DNA of 28,928 nt from Pelotomaculum sp. UBA3103 (GCA_002365855.1 DFAP01000012.1:1-28928); one strand, 5' to 3'. Numbered from the stretch's first letter, positions 1-7,400 are shown. Made by a program: numbers and translations. The notes: a model not told the origin generated them from the sequence alone.

Positions 1-278
1 TGTTTTGGCAACACTTCCAGTTTCAGGTCAAGGGCGTCAAGTGTTTTTAAGATGGTTTCAAAATTCCCCAGGCGTGCTCTTTCCAAACGGGACACTTGGG
101 CCTGGGTTAACCGTGCTTTTCGGGCAAGAGTGCCCTGGCTCCATCCGCGTTTTGTTCTTTCAGTAATAATAGCCCTGGCAATTTGATAACGGTCTTCATC
201 TTCCAGCATTGCTTCAATTATTTTCGGCTTTTTCTCAAGAAGTTTGGTGAAGTTATTCATGTTAATAAATTTAGTCAT
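1..278 (-). CDS. XRE-family antitoxin of a HigBA-like pair (partial, cut by left edge)
   Basis: An open frame reads from an ATG at 278 down to base 1 with no stop, giving 92 residues before the window ends. A strong ribosome-binding site (AAGGAGG) lies just upstream. Residues from about 45 to 80 look like a helix-turn-helix: WSQGTLARKARLTQAQVSRL followed by E and a C-terminal helix ending in DLKLEVLP, the usual form of short XRE antitoxins. It starts 4 bases after the stop of the upstream toxin gene, so the two are surely cotranscribed in the toxin-first order of HigBA systems. By family knowledge it would neutralise the toxin and bind the operator upstream. The last residues are outside the window. 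Function rests on the HTH and the pairing. Confidence 0.8.
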   Translation of the reverse strand, partial: MTKFINMNNFTKLLEKKPKIIEAMLEDEDRYQIARAIITERTKRGWSQGTLARKARLTQAQVSRLERARLGNFETILKTLDALDLKLEVLPK

Positions 279-282
279 GGAG

Positions 283-672
283 TTATCCCTCCTTTTGAGA
301 CTTTAAAAACTCAAGAAAAATTCGTTCTGCTTTTTCTATTTCAGAGCGGGGCACTTTATTTCTAGTTTTATGGAAGCTATTTGTTAACAGGAACTTATCC
401 TGCAACACCGTAAAGAACAGAGTCCTTTCCTGGTATTTGGCAAACCTTGTTCTTAGCTCCCATAATTTTTCTTTGCTTTCCCAAATCCGGTGAATATAAT
501 CTGTGGGAAGTTTAAGTCCGAACTCGTTTAATAAGGTGATGTCATTGAGTATTTTTGCTGATACTTTAGGTTGAGGGTGGCTCAAAATATATAAAGCTAC
601 CTCTTCGGTCATAATAATACTTGAACACTGAGATAATCTTTGTATCAGTTCTCCTTTGGTGATACGGCTCAC
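283..672 (-). CDS. Gp49/HigB-like (RelE superfamily) toxin
   Basis: The protein has 129 residues if it starts at the GTG at 672. I prefer that start because GAGGTG lies six bases upstream of it; a GTG three codons earlier has no good ribosome-binding site. The C-terminal half fits the phage-derived Gp49-like/HigB toxin family (DUF891): AKILNDITLLNEFG, then LWELRTRF, a hydrophobic strand (RTLFFTV), and SFHKTRNKVPRSEIEKAER near the end. Members of this family are usually ribosome-dependent mRNA endonucleases held in check by an XRE antitoxin, which is encoded directly downstream. The N-terminal 30 residues do not resemble the usual first strand of the family. The AT-rich composition compared with nearby housekeeping genes suggests a mobile origin. 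Family assignment is fairly sure; activity is inferred. Confidence 0.75.
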   Translation of the reverse strand: MSRITKGELIQRLSQCSSIIMTEEVALYILSHPQPKVSAKILNDITLLNEFGLKLPTDYIHRIWESKEKLWELRTRFAKYQERTLFFTVLQDKFLLTNSFHKTRNKVPRSEIEKAERIFLEFLKSQKEG

Positions 673-690
673 GGTTCGCACCTCAATGAA

Positions 691-719
691 ATTATATCAA
701 AATTGATATAGGAGTTCAA
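691..719 (-). promoter_or_regulatory. Promoter and palindromic operator of the toxin-antitoxin pair
   Basis: On the minus strand TTGAAC (714-719) and a perfect TATAAT (691-696) are separated by exactly 17 bases. The spacer and -10 region contain the perfect inverted repeat TATATCAAAATTGATATA (693-710; 8-base arms, 2-base centre). A repressor bound there would block RNA polymerase, which fits autoregulation by the antitoxin or the toxin-antitoxin complex. The start point would be near 684, leaving a leader of about 12 bases. The sequence elements are seen; their use is inferred. Confidence 0.7.
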
Positions 720-869
720 TAGATTGCATTTGGCCTACTTGCTTTAGCAGGATAAAAATACAGGTTGAAGTTGGAAAAGTGACATCCGGTGGTTTACAGA
801 CACAAGCAAATATTTAATAGCTACTAAATAATGAATAAATCAAAAATGTTGGATAAAATGTTGGATGAA

Positions 870-903
870 ATAAAAAAGAAAAGACTTCCGAATCTCGGAA
901 GCC
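870..903 (-). terminator. Terminator of the tRNA operon
   Basis: A 7-base-pair stem (885-891 with 895-901, 3-base loop) is followed on the minus strand by a T-rich tract (TCTTTTCTTTTTT). It lies 13 bases after the 3' end of tRNA-Leu and is in the right orientation to end the tRNA transcript. Confidence 0.8.
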
Positions 904-913
904 TTGATTTTAC

Positions 914-999
914 TGGTGCGGGCGAAAGGACTTGAACCTTCACGGGTGTTAACCCACTGGATCCTAAGTCCAGCGCGTCTGCCGTTCCGCCACGCCCGC
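914..999 (-). tRNA. tRNA-Leu (anticodon TAG)
   Basis: The reverse complement folds into a full cloverleaf with acceptor stem GCGGGCG/CGCCCGC, anticodon stem CTGGA/TCCAG around loop CTTAGGA, a long variable arm as expected for leucine (class II), a GGTTCAAGTCC T-arm and an encoded CCA end. It is the last gene of the four-tRNA operon and is followed by a terminator. Confidence 0.95.
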
Positions 1000-1011
1000 A
1001 TTTTTTAAAAG

Positions 1012-1037
1012 GGGTTGGAACTGAAAAGTTCCAACCC
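1012..1037 (-). other. Perfect hairpin in the Lys-Leu tRNA spacer
   Basis: GGGTTGGAAC and GTTCCAACCC form a perfect 10-base-pair stem with a 6-base loop between two tRNA genes. On the transcribed minus strand it is followed only by CTTTT, so it could act as a partial terminator or as a processing signal. It does not belong to either tRNA. Confidence 0.6.
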
Positions 1038-1041
1038 TAAC

Positions 1042-1117
1042 TGGTGAGCCATGGTGGACTCGAACCACCGACACCCTGATTAAAAGTCAGGTGCTCTACC
1101 GACTGAGCTAATGGCCC
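1042..1117 (-). tRNA. tRNA-Lys (anticodon TTT)
   Basis: The reverse complement gives a 76-base cloverleaf: acceptor GGGCCAT/ATGGCTC, D-arm AGCTCAGTCGGTAGAGC, anticodon stem CCTGA/TCAGG around CTTTTAA, T-arm GGTTCGAGTCC and encoded CCA. It is the third gene of the operon. Confidence 0.96.
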
Positions 1118-1129
1118 AAAAAACAGGCA

Positions 1130-1176
1130 ATTGAAAGTTAACACCAGGGCTGGATCCCTGACATCTGACTTTCAAT
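1130..1176 (-). other. Nested hairpin in the Gln-Lys tRNA spacer
   Basis: A 9-base inverted repeat (ATTGAAAGT 1130-1138 with ACTTTCAAT 1168-1176) encloses a second stem (CAGGG 1145-1149 with CCCTG 1156-1160). The structure fills most of the spacer between tRNA-Gln and tRNA-Lys. It may guide cleavage of the polycistronic precursor; this role is inferred. Confidence 0.5.
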
Positions 1177-1182
1177 GATACA

Positions 1183-1257
1183 TGGCTGGGGCGGCTGGAT
1201 TCGAACCAACGAGTGCCGGTTCCAAAGACCGGTGCCTTACCGCTTGGCGACGCCCCA
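1183..1257 (-). tRNA. tRNA-Gln (anticodon TTG)
   Basis: The reverse complement gives a 75-base cloverleaf: acceptor TGGGGCG/CGCCCCA with the U1-A72 pair typical of tRNA-Gln, anticodon stem CCGGT/ACCGG around CTTTGGA, T-arm GGTTCGAATCC, discriminator G and encoded CCA. It is the second gene of the operon. Confidence 0.96.
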
Positions 1258-1264
1258 AGTTTAG

Positions 1265-1342
1265 TGGGGTGGATGATGGGACTTGAACCCACGGCCCCCA
1301 GAGCCACAATCTGGTGCTCTGACCAGCTGAGCTACACCCACC
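1265..1342 (-). tRNA. tRNA-His (anticodon GTG)
   Basis: The reverse complement gives a cloverleaf with acceptor GTGGGTG/CATCCAC, anticodon stem CCAGA/TCTGG around TTGTGGC, T-arm GGTTCAAGTCC and encoded CCA. An extra 5' G (position 1342) faces discriminator C, the G-1:C73 pair that identifies tRNA-His. It is the first gene of the operon. Confidence 0.96.
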
Positions 1343-1354
1343 ATGTAGCAGAAG

Positions 1355-1371
1355 AGTCAGGTATCCTGACT
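1355..1371 (-). other. Hairpin in the tRNA operon leader
   Basis: AGTCAGG and CCTGACT form a perfect 7-base-pair stem with a 3-base loop between the predicted transcription start and tRNA-His. There is no T-run after it on the minus strand. It repeats the pattern seen in two of the tRNA spacers. Confidence 0.5.
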
Positions 1372-1384
1372 TCCCGCACATGAT

Positions 1385-1413
1385 ATGTTAACAAATAATG
1401 TGGGTGTTGTCAA
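1385..1413 (-). promoter_or_regulatory. Promoter of the His-Gln-Lys-Leu tRNA operon
   Basis: On the minus strand a perfect TTGACA (1408-1413) and TAACAT (1385-1390) are spaced by 17 bases. The start point would be near 1378, giving about 35 bases of leader before tRNA-His. Strong sigma-A promoters are usual for tRNA operons. Confidence 0.7.
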
Positions 1414-1525
1414 GAATAAAGCAGAATAAAGCAAATACCAGTGTTTGCGAGAATGAATTTAGCGGAGTATCAAATATACTTTGTTGTAATCGGCAAATTT
1501 ATCACATGTTTTAGGATTATTTTTG

Positions 1526-1554
1526 TTGATCATTTACAGCCGTGCAGATATAAT
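1526..1554 (+). promoter_or_regulatory. Candidate sigma-A promoter of the tig leader
   Basis: TTGATC (1526-1531) and a perfect TATAAT (1549-1554) are separated by 17 bases. Transcription would begin near 1561, about 280 bases before tig. It would therefore produce a long leader or a separate small RNA. Confidence 0.55.
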
Positions 1555-1560
1555 TTTAAA

Positions 1561-1706
1561 GTGACACATCTAGTTTATTAGCTACGGAAATAATGGGCAG
1601 CTCTTCAGACGTGTTAAAGTCCCAACGCAATATCGGTTAATGTTGGGCGCCAGGGCTATTTAAGCCTTGGTATTTTTGGTTTATCTTGGTGGATTGAAAC
1701 CCACCC
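1561..1706 (+). ncRNA. Hairpin-rich leader or small RNA upstream of tig
   Basis: The 457 bases between the tRNA promoter and tig hold no gene but show ordered inverted repeats. These are ACACATCT/AGACGTGT (1564-1571 with 1607-1614, one mismatch) around a small inner stem, CCCAAC/GTTGGG (1621-1626 with 1642-1647), CCAGGGCT/AGCCTTGG (1650-1657 with 1663-1670) followed by TATTTTT, and GGTGG/CCACC (1688-1692 with 1701-1705). The third hairpin with its T-run looks like an intrinsic terminator, so transcription from the promoter at 1526-1554 could stop near 1677. It may be an attenuated leader of tig or a short RNA of about 115 bases. I recognise no known riboswitch or RNA family. From 1707 to 1838 I see only AT-rich sequence and the tig ribosome-binding site. 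Confidence 0.4.
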
Positions 1707-1838
1707 TCTAGAATAAATTAATAAAATTGGTTACAATAGTATTATCGTAAAATAGAATGGTCAATGGTTTTTAAAAAGAAGTTTTGAATTATTAATATAT
1801 ATATCTGATTTAACCAAACAACTTAAGGGGGAGCATAC

Positions 1839-3155
1839 ATGAAGGCTAACGCGGAAAGGATAGAAAAGAATACGGTCATACTTGAAATAGAAGTAGACGC
1901 CGATCAATTCTCCCGGGCTATAGACAGTGCCTACCGCAAACTAGTAAAAAAAGTTAATGTCCCTGGTTTTCGAAAGGGCAAAACACCCAGGCAGATTTTA
2001 GAAAGGTTTATTGGTAAAGAAGCCATTTATGAAGAAGCTATGGACACTCTTGTGCCAGAGGCTTATTTCAAGGCCGTAGAGGACACGGGAATTGAGCCTA
2101 TAGACCAGCCTAAAATGGAATTAGTCCAAGTGGAAGAAGGAAAGCCTGTAGTCCTGAAAGCAACCGTCCAGGTCAAGCCGGAAGTGCAGTTGGGCCAGTA
2201 TAAAGAGCTGGAATTGGCCAGGCCTTCAACTCTGGTCACAGATGAAGAGGTCCAGGAATCATTAGTAAAACTGCGGGACAGGCACGCCAAACTGCTGACC
2301 CTGGAAGAAGGGGTAGTTGAAAATGGCGACACCGCGGTAATTGATTTTTTGGGTAAAGTTGACGGCGAACCTTTTAGCGGCGGAGAAGGCAGGGAATATC
2401 CCCTGGAGATCGGAACAGGCTCTTTTATTGCCGGGTTCGAGGAACAAACAGTGGGAATGAGTAGCGGTGAAACCAGGGACATTGAGGTAACATTTCCTGA
2501 GGATTACAAGGCTGAAGAATTAGCTGGCAAGAAGGCCACCTTCACTGTTACCGTCAAAGAGATTAAGCGCAAGGAGTTGGCCGAGCTCGATGACGAATTT
2601 GCCAAGGATGTTAGTGAGTTTGATACCCTGGAGGAATTACGAAACGATATATCGAATAAATTAAAAGAGGCTGCCGAAAGCAGGGCAGATGGCCTGGTTC
2701 GGATGGAACTAGTGCGTCGCGCAGTTGAAAACAGCATTATAGAGGTTCCTGAGGCCATGATCGATCATCAATTGGAAGATTTGATGGGAACCATGGAAAG
2801 GCGGCTTTCTGCACAGGGCGTATCCGTTCAGGATTACCTGAAATATGCCAACATTACACTTGAGGATATGCAGGATCAAATGCGCCCTGAGGCGGAGCAA
2901 ACGGTAAGGACAAACCTGGTTTTGGAAGCCATTTCCAAGACTGAGGATATTAAAGCTAGTGAAGAAGAAATAAAAGAACAGGCCGAAAAAATTGCCGCTC
3001 AATTTAATCAGGATGCTGATAAGTTTATTAGTATGCTCAGGGATGAAAAACGACTCGGCTATATCACTGAGGGGATCATCAGGGATAAGACGGTACAATT
3101 AATGGTTGACAGCGCAATATTTACTGACGACACCAACGAGAAGACCGAGGAATAG
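1839..3155 (+). CDS. tig: Trigger factor, ribosome-bound chaperone and prolyl isomerase
   Basis: The protein has 438 residues, the normal length for trigger factor. It meets nascent chains at the ribosome exit and helps them fold. The N-terminal domain carries the ribosome-docking signature GFRKGKTP (43-50). A FKBP-type peptidyl-prolyl isomerase domain follows at about 160-245, beginning near GDTAVIDFLGKVDGEPFSGG and including IGTGSFIAGFEEQTVGM. The C-terminal part is the long helical substrate cradle. The ATG start has a strong site (AAGGGGGAG) eight bases upstream. It heads a tig-clpP-clpX cluster, with 56 bases to clpP and no terminator between, so cotranscription is likely. A possible attenuator lies in its leader. 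All domains look intact. Confidence 0.98.
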   Translation: MKANAERIEKNTVILEIEVDADQFSRAIDSAYRKLVKKVNVPGFRKGKTPRQILERFIGKEAIYEEAMDTLVPEAYFKAVEDTGIEPIDQPKMELVQVEEGKPVVLKATVQVKPEVQLGQYKELELARPSTLVTDEEVQESLVKLRDRHAKLLTLEEGVVENGDTAVIDFLGKVDGEPFSGGEGREYPLEIGTGSFIAGFEEQTVGMSSGETRDIEVTFPEDYKAEELAGKKATFTVTVKEIKRKELAELDDEFAKDVSEFDTLEELRNDISNKLKEAAESRADGLVRMELVRRAVENSIIEVPEAMIDHQLEDLMGTMERRLSAQGVSVQDYLKYANITLEDMQDQMRPEAEQTVRTNLVLEAISKTEDIKASEEEIKEQAEKIAAQFNQDADKFISMLRDEKRLGYITEGIIRDKTVQLMVDSAIFTDDTNEKTEE

Positions 3156-3211
3156 TTATAGAATATAGCTTTTGTAACAAATATTTGATGTAATTAAAGG
3201 GGGAGATAGAA

Positions 3212-3802
3212 ATGAACCTGGTACCAATAGTTGTTGAGCAGACTAACCGTGGCGAACGTGCTTATGATATATACTCAAGATTACTTAAAGACCGGATTAT
3301 TTTTCTTGGCGGCCCCATCGATGACGTTGTTGCCAACCTGATTATTGCCCAGCTTCTTTTCTTGGAGGCGGAAGACCCTGAAAAGGACATCCAGTTTTAT
3401 ATCAACTCTCCTGGAGGGGTTGTAACAGCAGGGATGGCTATTTATGACACCATGCAGTATGTTCGCTCACCCGTGGCTACCATCTGTCTGGGTCAGGCCG
3501 CCAGCATGGCTTCACTGCTTCTGGCAGCCGGGGAAAAAGGAAAACGTTATTCTCTCCCTTACTCAAGGATTCTGATTCATCAGCCTTTAGGTGGTGTGCA
3601 GGGCCAGGCAACTGACATCGAAATTCATGCAAAAGAAATCCTTCGCATGCGGGTATTCCTGAACGAGATACTCTCCAGGCATACCGGCCAATCTCTCGAG
3701 AGAATTACCAAGGATACCGAGCGGGACTATTTTATGTCGGCAAGGGAAGCTAAAGAATACGGTTTAATAGATGAGGTATACGATGTCAGGAAGCAAAGGT
3801 AA
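3212..3802 (+). CDS. clpP: ATP-dependent Clp protease proteolytic subunit ClpP
   Basis: The protein has 196 residues and is a full-length ClpP, the serine protease that forms two stacked heptamer rings and degrades proteins fed to it by ClpX or ClpC. The catalytic triad is visible: Ser98 in GQAASMAS, His123 in [10 protein letters not shown] and Asp172 in TERDYFMSA. The oxyanion/strand segment [16 protein letters not shown] is also present. The ATG start follows AAAGGGGGAGAT. The gene lies between tig and its partner clpX, whose preferred start is 13 bases after the clpP stop. No CtsR box was recognised upstream, so control is probably through the tig promoter. Confidence 0.98.
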   Translation: MNLVPIVVEQTNRGERAYDIYSRLLKDRIIFLGGPIDDVVANLIIAQLLFLEAEDPEKDIQFYINSPGGVVTAGMAIYDTMQYVRSPVATICLGQAASMASLLLAAGEKGKRYSLPYSRILIHQPLGGVQGQATDIEIHAKEILRMRVFLNEILSRHTGQSLERITKDTERDYFMSAREAKEYGLIDEVYDVRKQR

Positions 3803-3815
3803 GAGAGGTGGAAAT

Positions 3816-5066
3816 ATGTTTAGCGAAAAAGGGCAGTTGAAGTGTTCTTTTTGTGGCAAGCTTCAAGACCAGGTAAAAAAGCTGGTTGCCGGCCCTGGTG
3901 TGTATATCTGTGACGAGTGTATTGAACTCTGCAATGAGATAATCGAGGAAGAGCTTAGTGAAGACCTGGGTCTGGAATTGGGTGACATCCCCAAACCCAA
4001 GGAAATCAAGGAAATACTCGACCAATACGTTATCGGTCAGGAAGGCGCCAAAAAATCCCTGTCTGTTGCAGTTTATAACCATTACAAGCGAATCAACCTC
4101 GGCGGAAAGATTGATGATGTAGAGCTTCAAAAAAGTAATATAGTCATGCTGGGACCTACCGGCAGCGGTAAAACCCTTCTTGCGCAAACTCTGGCGCGTC
4201 TCTTGAATGTGCCCTTCGCCATAGCTGACGCCACTTCCCTTACCGAGGCAGGTTACGTTGGCGAGGATGTGGAAAATATTCTGCTGAAACTGATCCAGGC
4301 TGCGGATTACGATGTGGAGAAGGCTGAAAAGGGCATAGTTTATATAGACGAGATTGATAAAATTGCCCGTAAGTCGGAAAACCCGTCTATAACACGGGAT
4401 GTTTCCGGCGAGGGTGTCCAGCAGGCGCTGTTAAAAATACTTGAGGGAACTGTTGCCAGCGTGCCGCCTCAGGGTGGTCGTAAGCACCCGCACCAGGAGT
4501 TTATCCAGCTTGACACTACGAATGTCCTGTTCATTTGCGGCGGAGCTTTTGACGGTATTGAAAAAATCATATTAAACCGCATCGGTAAGAAGTCCATGGG
4601 TTTTGGTGCGGAAATAAAGGTTAGAAAGGAACAGAGAATAGGAGAAATTCTCAGCAAAATTCTTCCAGAAGACCTTTTGAAATACGGCCTGATTCCTGAA
4701 TTCGTTGGCAGGCTGCCAGTCATCGTTACACTTGACGCGCTGGACGAAGAGGCACTGGTCCGCATCCTTACTGAACCAAAAAATGCCCTGGTCAAACAGT
4801 ATGAAAAACTGTTCGAACTGGACGGTGTAACCCTGGAATTTGCCCAGGATGCTTTAATAGCTGTTGCGGAAGAAGCTTTGAAGCGCAATACGGGCGCAAG
4901 GGGTTTGCGGTCGATTCTGGAGGAGGTCATGCTGGAAGTAATGTATGATATCCCTTCGCGGGAAGACATCGCCAAGTGTATTGTGACCAGGGAAACTATT
5001 CAGAAGAAAGAGCCTCCGCGGATTATCGCCATGGACCGTAAGAAGAAAAAAGAAGTCACCGCATAA
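3816..5066 (+). CDS. clpX: ATP-dependent Clp protease ATPase subunit ClpX
   Basis: ClpX is the AAA+ unfoldase that recognises substrates and threads them into ClpP. With the ATG at 3816 it has 416 residues, the usual length; this start has GAGAGGTGG upstream, while in-frame starts at 3771 and 3783 lie inside clpP and lengthen the N-terminus without a good site. The N-terminal zinc finger has Cys10, Cys13, Cys32 and Cys35. Walker A is GPTGSGKT (113-120), pore loop GYVG (146-149), Walker B IVYIDEID (174-181) and the RKH loop is at 222-224. The ClpP-docking loop reads MGF (261-263) where E. coli has IGF. A strong terminator follows. Confidence 0.97.
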   Translation: MFSEKGQLKCSFCGKLQDQVKKLVAGPGVYICDECIELCNEIIEEELSEDLGLELGDIPKPKEIKEILDQYVIGQEGAKKSLSVAVYNHYKRINLGGKIDDVELQKSNIVMLGPTGSGKTLLAQTLARLLNVPFAIADATSLTEAGYVGEDVENILLKLIQAADYDVEKAEKGIVYIDEIDKIARKSENPSITRDVSGEGVQQALLKILEGTVASVPPQGGRKHPHQEFIQLDTTNVLFICGGAFDGIEKIILNRIGKKSMGFGAEIKVRKEQRIGEILSKILPEDLLKYGLIPEFVGRLPVIVTLDALDEEALVRILTEPKNALVKQYEKLFELDGVTLEFAQDALIAVAEEALKRNTGARGLRSILEEVMLEVMYDIPSREDIAKCIVTRETIQKKEPPRIIAMDRKKKKEVTA

Positions 5067-5096
5067 ATATAAAACTGGAATAAATTTCAGAATATA

Positions 5097-5128
5097 AAAA
5101 TCCTGATCGACATGTCGATCAGGATTTT
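5097..5128. terminator. Bidirectional terminator, 32-base perfect palindrome
   Basis: Bases 5097-5128 form a perfect palindrome with 16-base arms and no spacer (AAAATCCTGATCGACA followed by its exact reverse complement). The A-rich 5' ends and T-rich 3' ends make it a terminator in both directions. It ends the tig-clpPX transcript, and it once would have ended the acetate-transporter gene on the other strand. Confidence 0.8.
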
Positions 5129-5141
5129 GGTTTAGAGCAGG

Positions 5142-5346
5142 CTACTTGACAGGACCTACGGGCAAAACTGTTCGGCCGAAAACCGTGTTAAATACTCCTG
5201 CAGCAGAAGTATACCAGGCTGTTAAGGCAATGATTATACCAACGTATCCACCCCAGGTATGGGCTGCGGCATTTCCTGCAGCTCCCTATAGTAAGTAAAA
5301 TGAAGGCTAAAAGCAGCAATGTAAATGTATAATTGTAAAAACGAGA
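5142..5346 (-). pseudogene. Relic of a GPR1/FUN34/YaaH-family acetate transporter (3' end only)
   Basis: The minus strand encodes the C-terminal end of an acetate/succinate-proton symporter of the AceTr (SatP/YaaH) family. The last 47 codons before the TAG at 5142-5144 read AAGNAAAHTWGGYVG, then a hydrophobic helix with ALTAWYTSAAGVFN, and the family's terminal signature FGRTVLPVGP. Upstream, in a different frame, lies RFYNYTFTLLLLAFILLTIG, the preceding membrane helix, so a frameshift sits near 5285. Just before that the frame meets a stop, and no start or N-terminal helices are visible; about 65 of about 190 residues remain. This is seen directly in translation; the family name comes from the terminal motif. 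It cannot make a working transporter. Confidence 0.75.
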
Positions 5347-5588
5347 CCTATTCTATTATAAAGGCTGCAATTTCTAACTATCACCCTATTATTTGATACC
5401 ATAATAATGAACATAAAAAAATTATATCCCAATTTGTAAGCATTATAAAAACCAGGGGTGATTTAACGTTCTGTCGACTTATCTCGTTCTAAATTATATG
5501 TTTTTCACCCTTTTCTATAATATCTGAGATTAAAATTTGAAAAACTTAGTAATACTAAGGTCAGAACCTTTTATGAGGAGGAGGAAAA
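5347..5588 (+). promoter_or_regulatory. lonB upstream region with TATAAT box and short palindrome
   Basis: This AT-rich stretch has no gene. A perfect TATAAT (5516-5521) could be a -10 box, but its -35 match is poor. A perfect inverted repeat CTTAGTA-A-TACTAAG (5545-5559) lies between it and the lonB ribosome-binding site and could be an operator or a small hairpin in the leader. In Bacillus lonB is forespore-specific; I could not find a convincing sigma-F box here. Confidence 0.35.
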
Positions 5589-7313
5589 ATGTCAGAGTTT
5601 CCTTCTGGCTTCGGGGGTCTTCTGACCTTCGTCCAGGTATTTTTTGCAGTCATAATCGGCCTTTATTTTTGGAATGCGCTTAAGGCGCAGCAAGGGAACA
5701 AAACCGCTGTTGAAAAAGAGTCCAGAAAAGAAATGGAAAAGCTCCAGAGGATGCGCGCCATTTCCCTGACTGAACCGTTGTCTGAGAAAACCCGCCCGAC
5801 CTGCTTCAGTGAAATCATTGGGCAGGCTGAGGGTTTAAAATCACTACGGGCGGCGCTCTGCAGCCCTAACCCCCAGCATGTTATTATCTATGGACCTCCC
5901 GGCGTGGGTAAGACTGCGGCGGCCAGGCTGGTGCTGGAAGAAGCTAAAAAAAATCCTGCCTCTCCATTTAAAGAAGATGCCAAATTTATTGAGCTTGATG
6001 CCACTACCGCCCGTTTTGACGAGAGGAATATTGCCGATCCGCTGATTGGTTCAGTGCATGACCCCATTTATCAGGGAGCCGGTCCAATGGGCATGGCAGG
6101 CATCCCGCAGCCCAAGGCAGGTGCGGTTACCAAAGCTCACGGCGGGATGCTCTTTATAGATGAAATTGGGGAACTGCACCCAATCCAGATGAACAAGATG
6201 CTGAAAGTCATGGAAGACCGCAAGGTGGTCCTGGAAAGCGCCTACTACAGTAGCGAGGATAACAATATACCTTCTCACATTCACGATATTTTTCAGAACG
6301 GTCTGCCCGCTGACTTTCGCATGGTTGCCGCTACTACCCGTGGCGCTGAACATATCCCGCCGGCAATTCGCTCACGCTGCCTGGAGATATTTTTCCGCCA
6401 GCTCTTACCGGATGAGATCGAAAAGGTAGCCGCAAACGCGGCGAAAAAAGTTGGCATGCTGCTCCGGGAAGGCGCCCTTGATGTGATTAAAAAGTACGCT
6501 ACTAACGGTCGCGAGGCGGTTAATATTATTCAGATAGCCGGAGGAATTGCCATTACGGAAAACAGGGGAGAAATAATTACCGCTGATATTGAATGGGTTG
6601 TTAACAGCGGTCAGTACAGTCCCAGGCCCGAGAGAAAAATACCACCCCGGCCACAGGTGGGTCTTGTTAACGGGCTGGCCGTTTATGGCCCGAATATGGG
6701 CGCCTTGCTGGAGGTTGAGGCCAACGCTCTTCCTGCTGCCCGGGGTCAGGGCAGGCTCACCATTACAGGAATGGTCGAAGAAGAAGAGATCGGAGGCGGC
6801 GGCAGGACAGTCAGGAGAAAAAGTATGGCTAAAAGTTCGGTGGATAATGTGCTGACAGTACTCCGCCGGACTTTGGAGGTGGACCCGCGGGATTATGATA
6901 TCCACGTCAATTTTCCCGGTGGTGCTCCCACCGATGGTCCGTCTGCAGGTGTTACCATAGCCACGGCGGTTTATTCAGCCATCCTGGGAGTGCCGGTAGA
7001 TAACAAGGTGGCAATGACCGGCGAGCTGTCTATTCGCGGGCTTGTTAAGCCCGTAGGCGGTATCGTAGCTAAGGTTGAAGCTGCACGGCAAGCGGGGGCG
7101 ATAAAAATTATTATACCTGCTGAAAATTACCAGGAGATGTTCAAGGAATTGTCAGGTGTTCAGGTTATCCCTGTGGAACGGCTGGAGGAACTGATCCGGG
7201 TAGCATTGGTTTCCCTGCCACCGCTTGAGAAAAAATTTGAGAAAACCACACCTTCCCCGCTGGAGGTTTTGAGCGCTACCGGGTTTGTTACAGGACAGCC
7301 CTTATCGAAATAA
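5589..7313 (+). CDS. lonB: Membrane-anchored ATP-dependent protease LonB
   Basis: The protein has 574 residues and lacks the large Lon N-terminal domain. It starts with a membrane helix (about residues 11-30), then a charged linker, then an AAA+ domain with Walker A GPPGVGKT (102-109) and Walker B GGMLFIDEIGEL (185-196). The C-terminal Lon protease domain has the Ser-Lys dyad: Ser452 in TDGPSAGVT and Lys495 in VGGIVAKVEA. This layout is that of the LonB of endospore formers, which in Bacillus is made in the forespore. The ATG start has GAGGAGGAG upstream. The order clpX-lonB-lonA-engB matches Bacillus. A weak hairpin terminator lies before lonA, so lonA probably has its own promoter. Confidence 0.95.
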   Translation: MSEFPSGFGGLLTFVQVFFAVIIGLYFWNALKAQQGNKTAVEKESRKEMEKLQRMRAISLTEPLSEKTRPTCFSEIIGQAEGLKSLRAALCSPNPQHVIIYGPPGVGKTAAARLVLEEAKKNPASPFKEDAKFIELDATTARFDERNIADPLIGSVHDPIYQGAGPMGMAGIPQPKAGAVTKAHGGMLFIDEIGELHPIQMNKMLKVMEDRKVVLESAYYSSEDNNIPSHIHDIFQNGLPADFRMVAATTRGAEHIPPAIRSRCLEIFFRQLLPDEIEKVAANAAKKVGMLLREGALDVIKKYATNGREAVNIIQIAGGIAITENRGEIITADIEWVVNSGQYSPRPERKIPPRPQVGLVNGLAVYGPNMGALLEVEANALPAARGQGRLTITGMVEEEEIGGGGRTVRRKSMAKSSVDNVLTVLRRTLEVDPRDYDIHVNFPGGAPTDGPSAGVTIATAVYSAILGVPVDNKVAMTGELSIRGLVKPVGGIVAKVEAARQAGAIKIIIPAENYQEMFKELSGVQVIPVERLEELIRVALVSLPPLEKKFEKTTPSPLEVLSATGFVTGQPLSK

Positions 7314-7372
7314 TATATCAAGCTAATCTAGATAGAGGAAAACTATGTATTTGATATCCATCTTATACAAAT

Positions 7373-7400
7373 AACCCGGCAAATGCCGGGTTTGAGGTTT
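7373..7400 (+). terminator. Probable terminator after lonB
   Basis: AACCCGGCA and TGCCGGGTT (7373-7381 with 7384-7392) form a perfect 9-base-pair stem with a 2-base central gap. It is followed by a weak, interrupted T-tract (TGAGGTTTT). Termination may be partial. Confidence 0.55.

Noticed and set aside
1080..1381. Two open frames on the minus strand across the tRNA genes
   Set aside because: They translate tRNA-Gln and tRNA-His sequence; the cloverleaf genes explain the region.
3771..3815. Longer ClpX N-terminus starting inside clpP
   Set aside because: The extra residues do not fit the family, and the ATG at 3816 has a much better ribosome-binding site.
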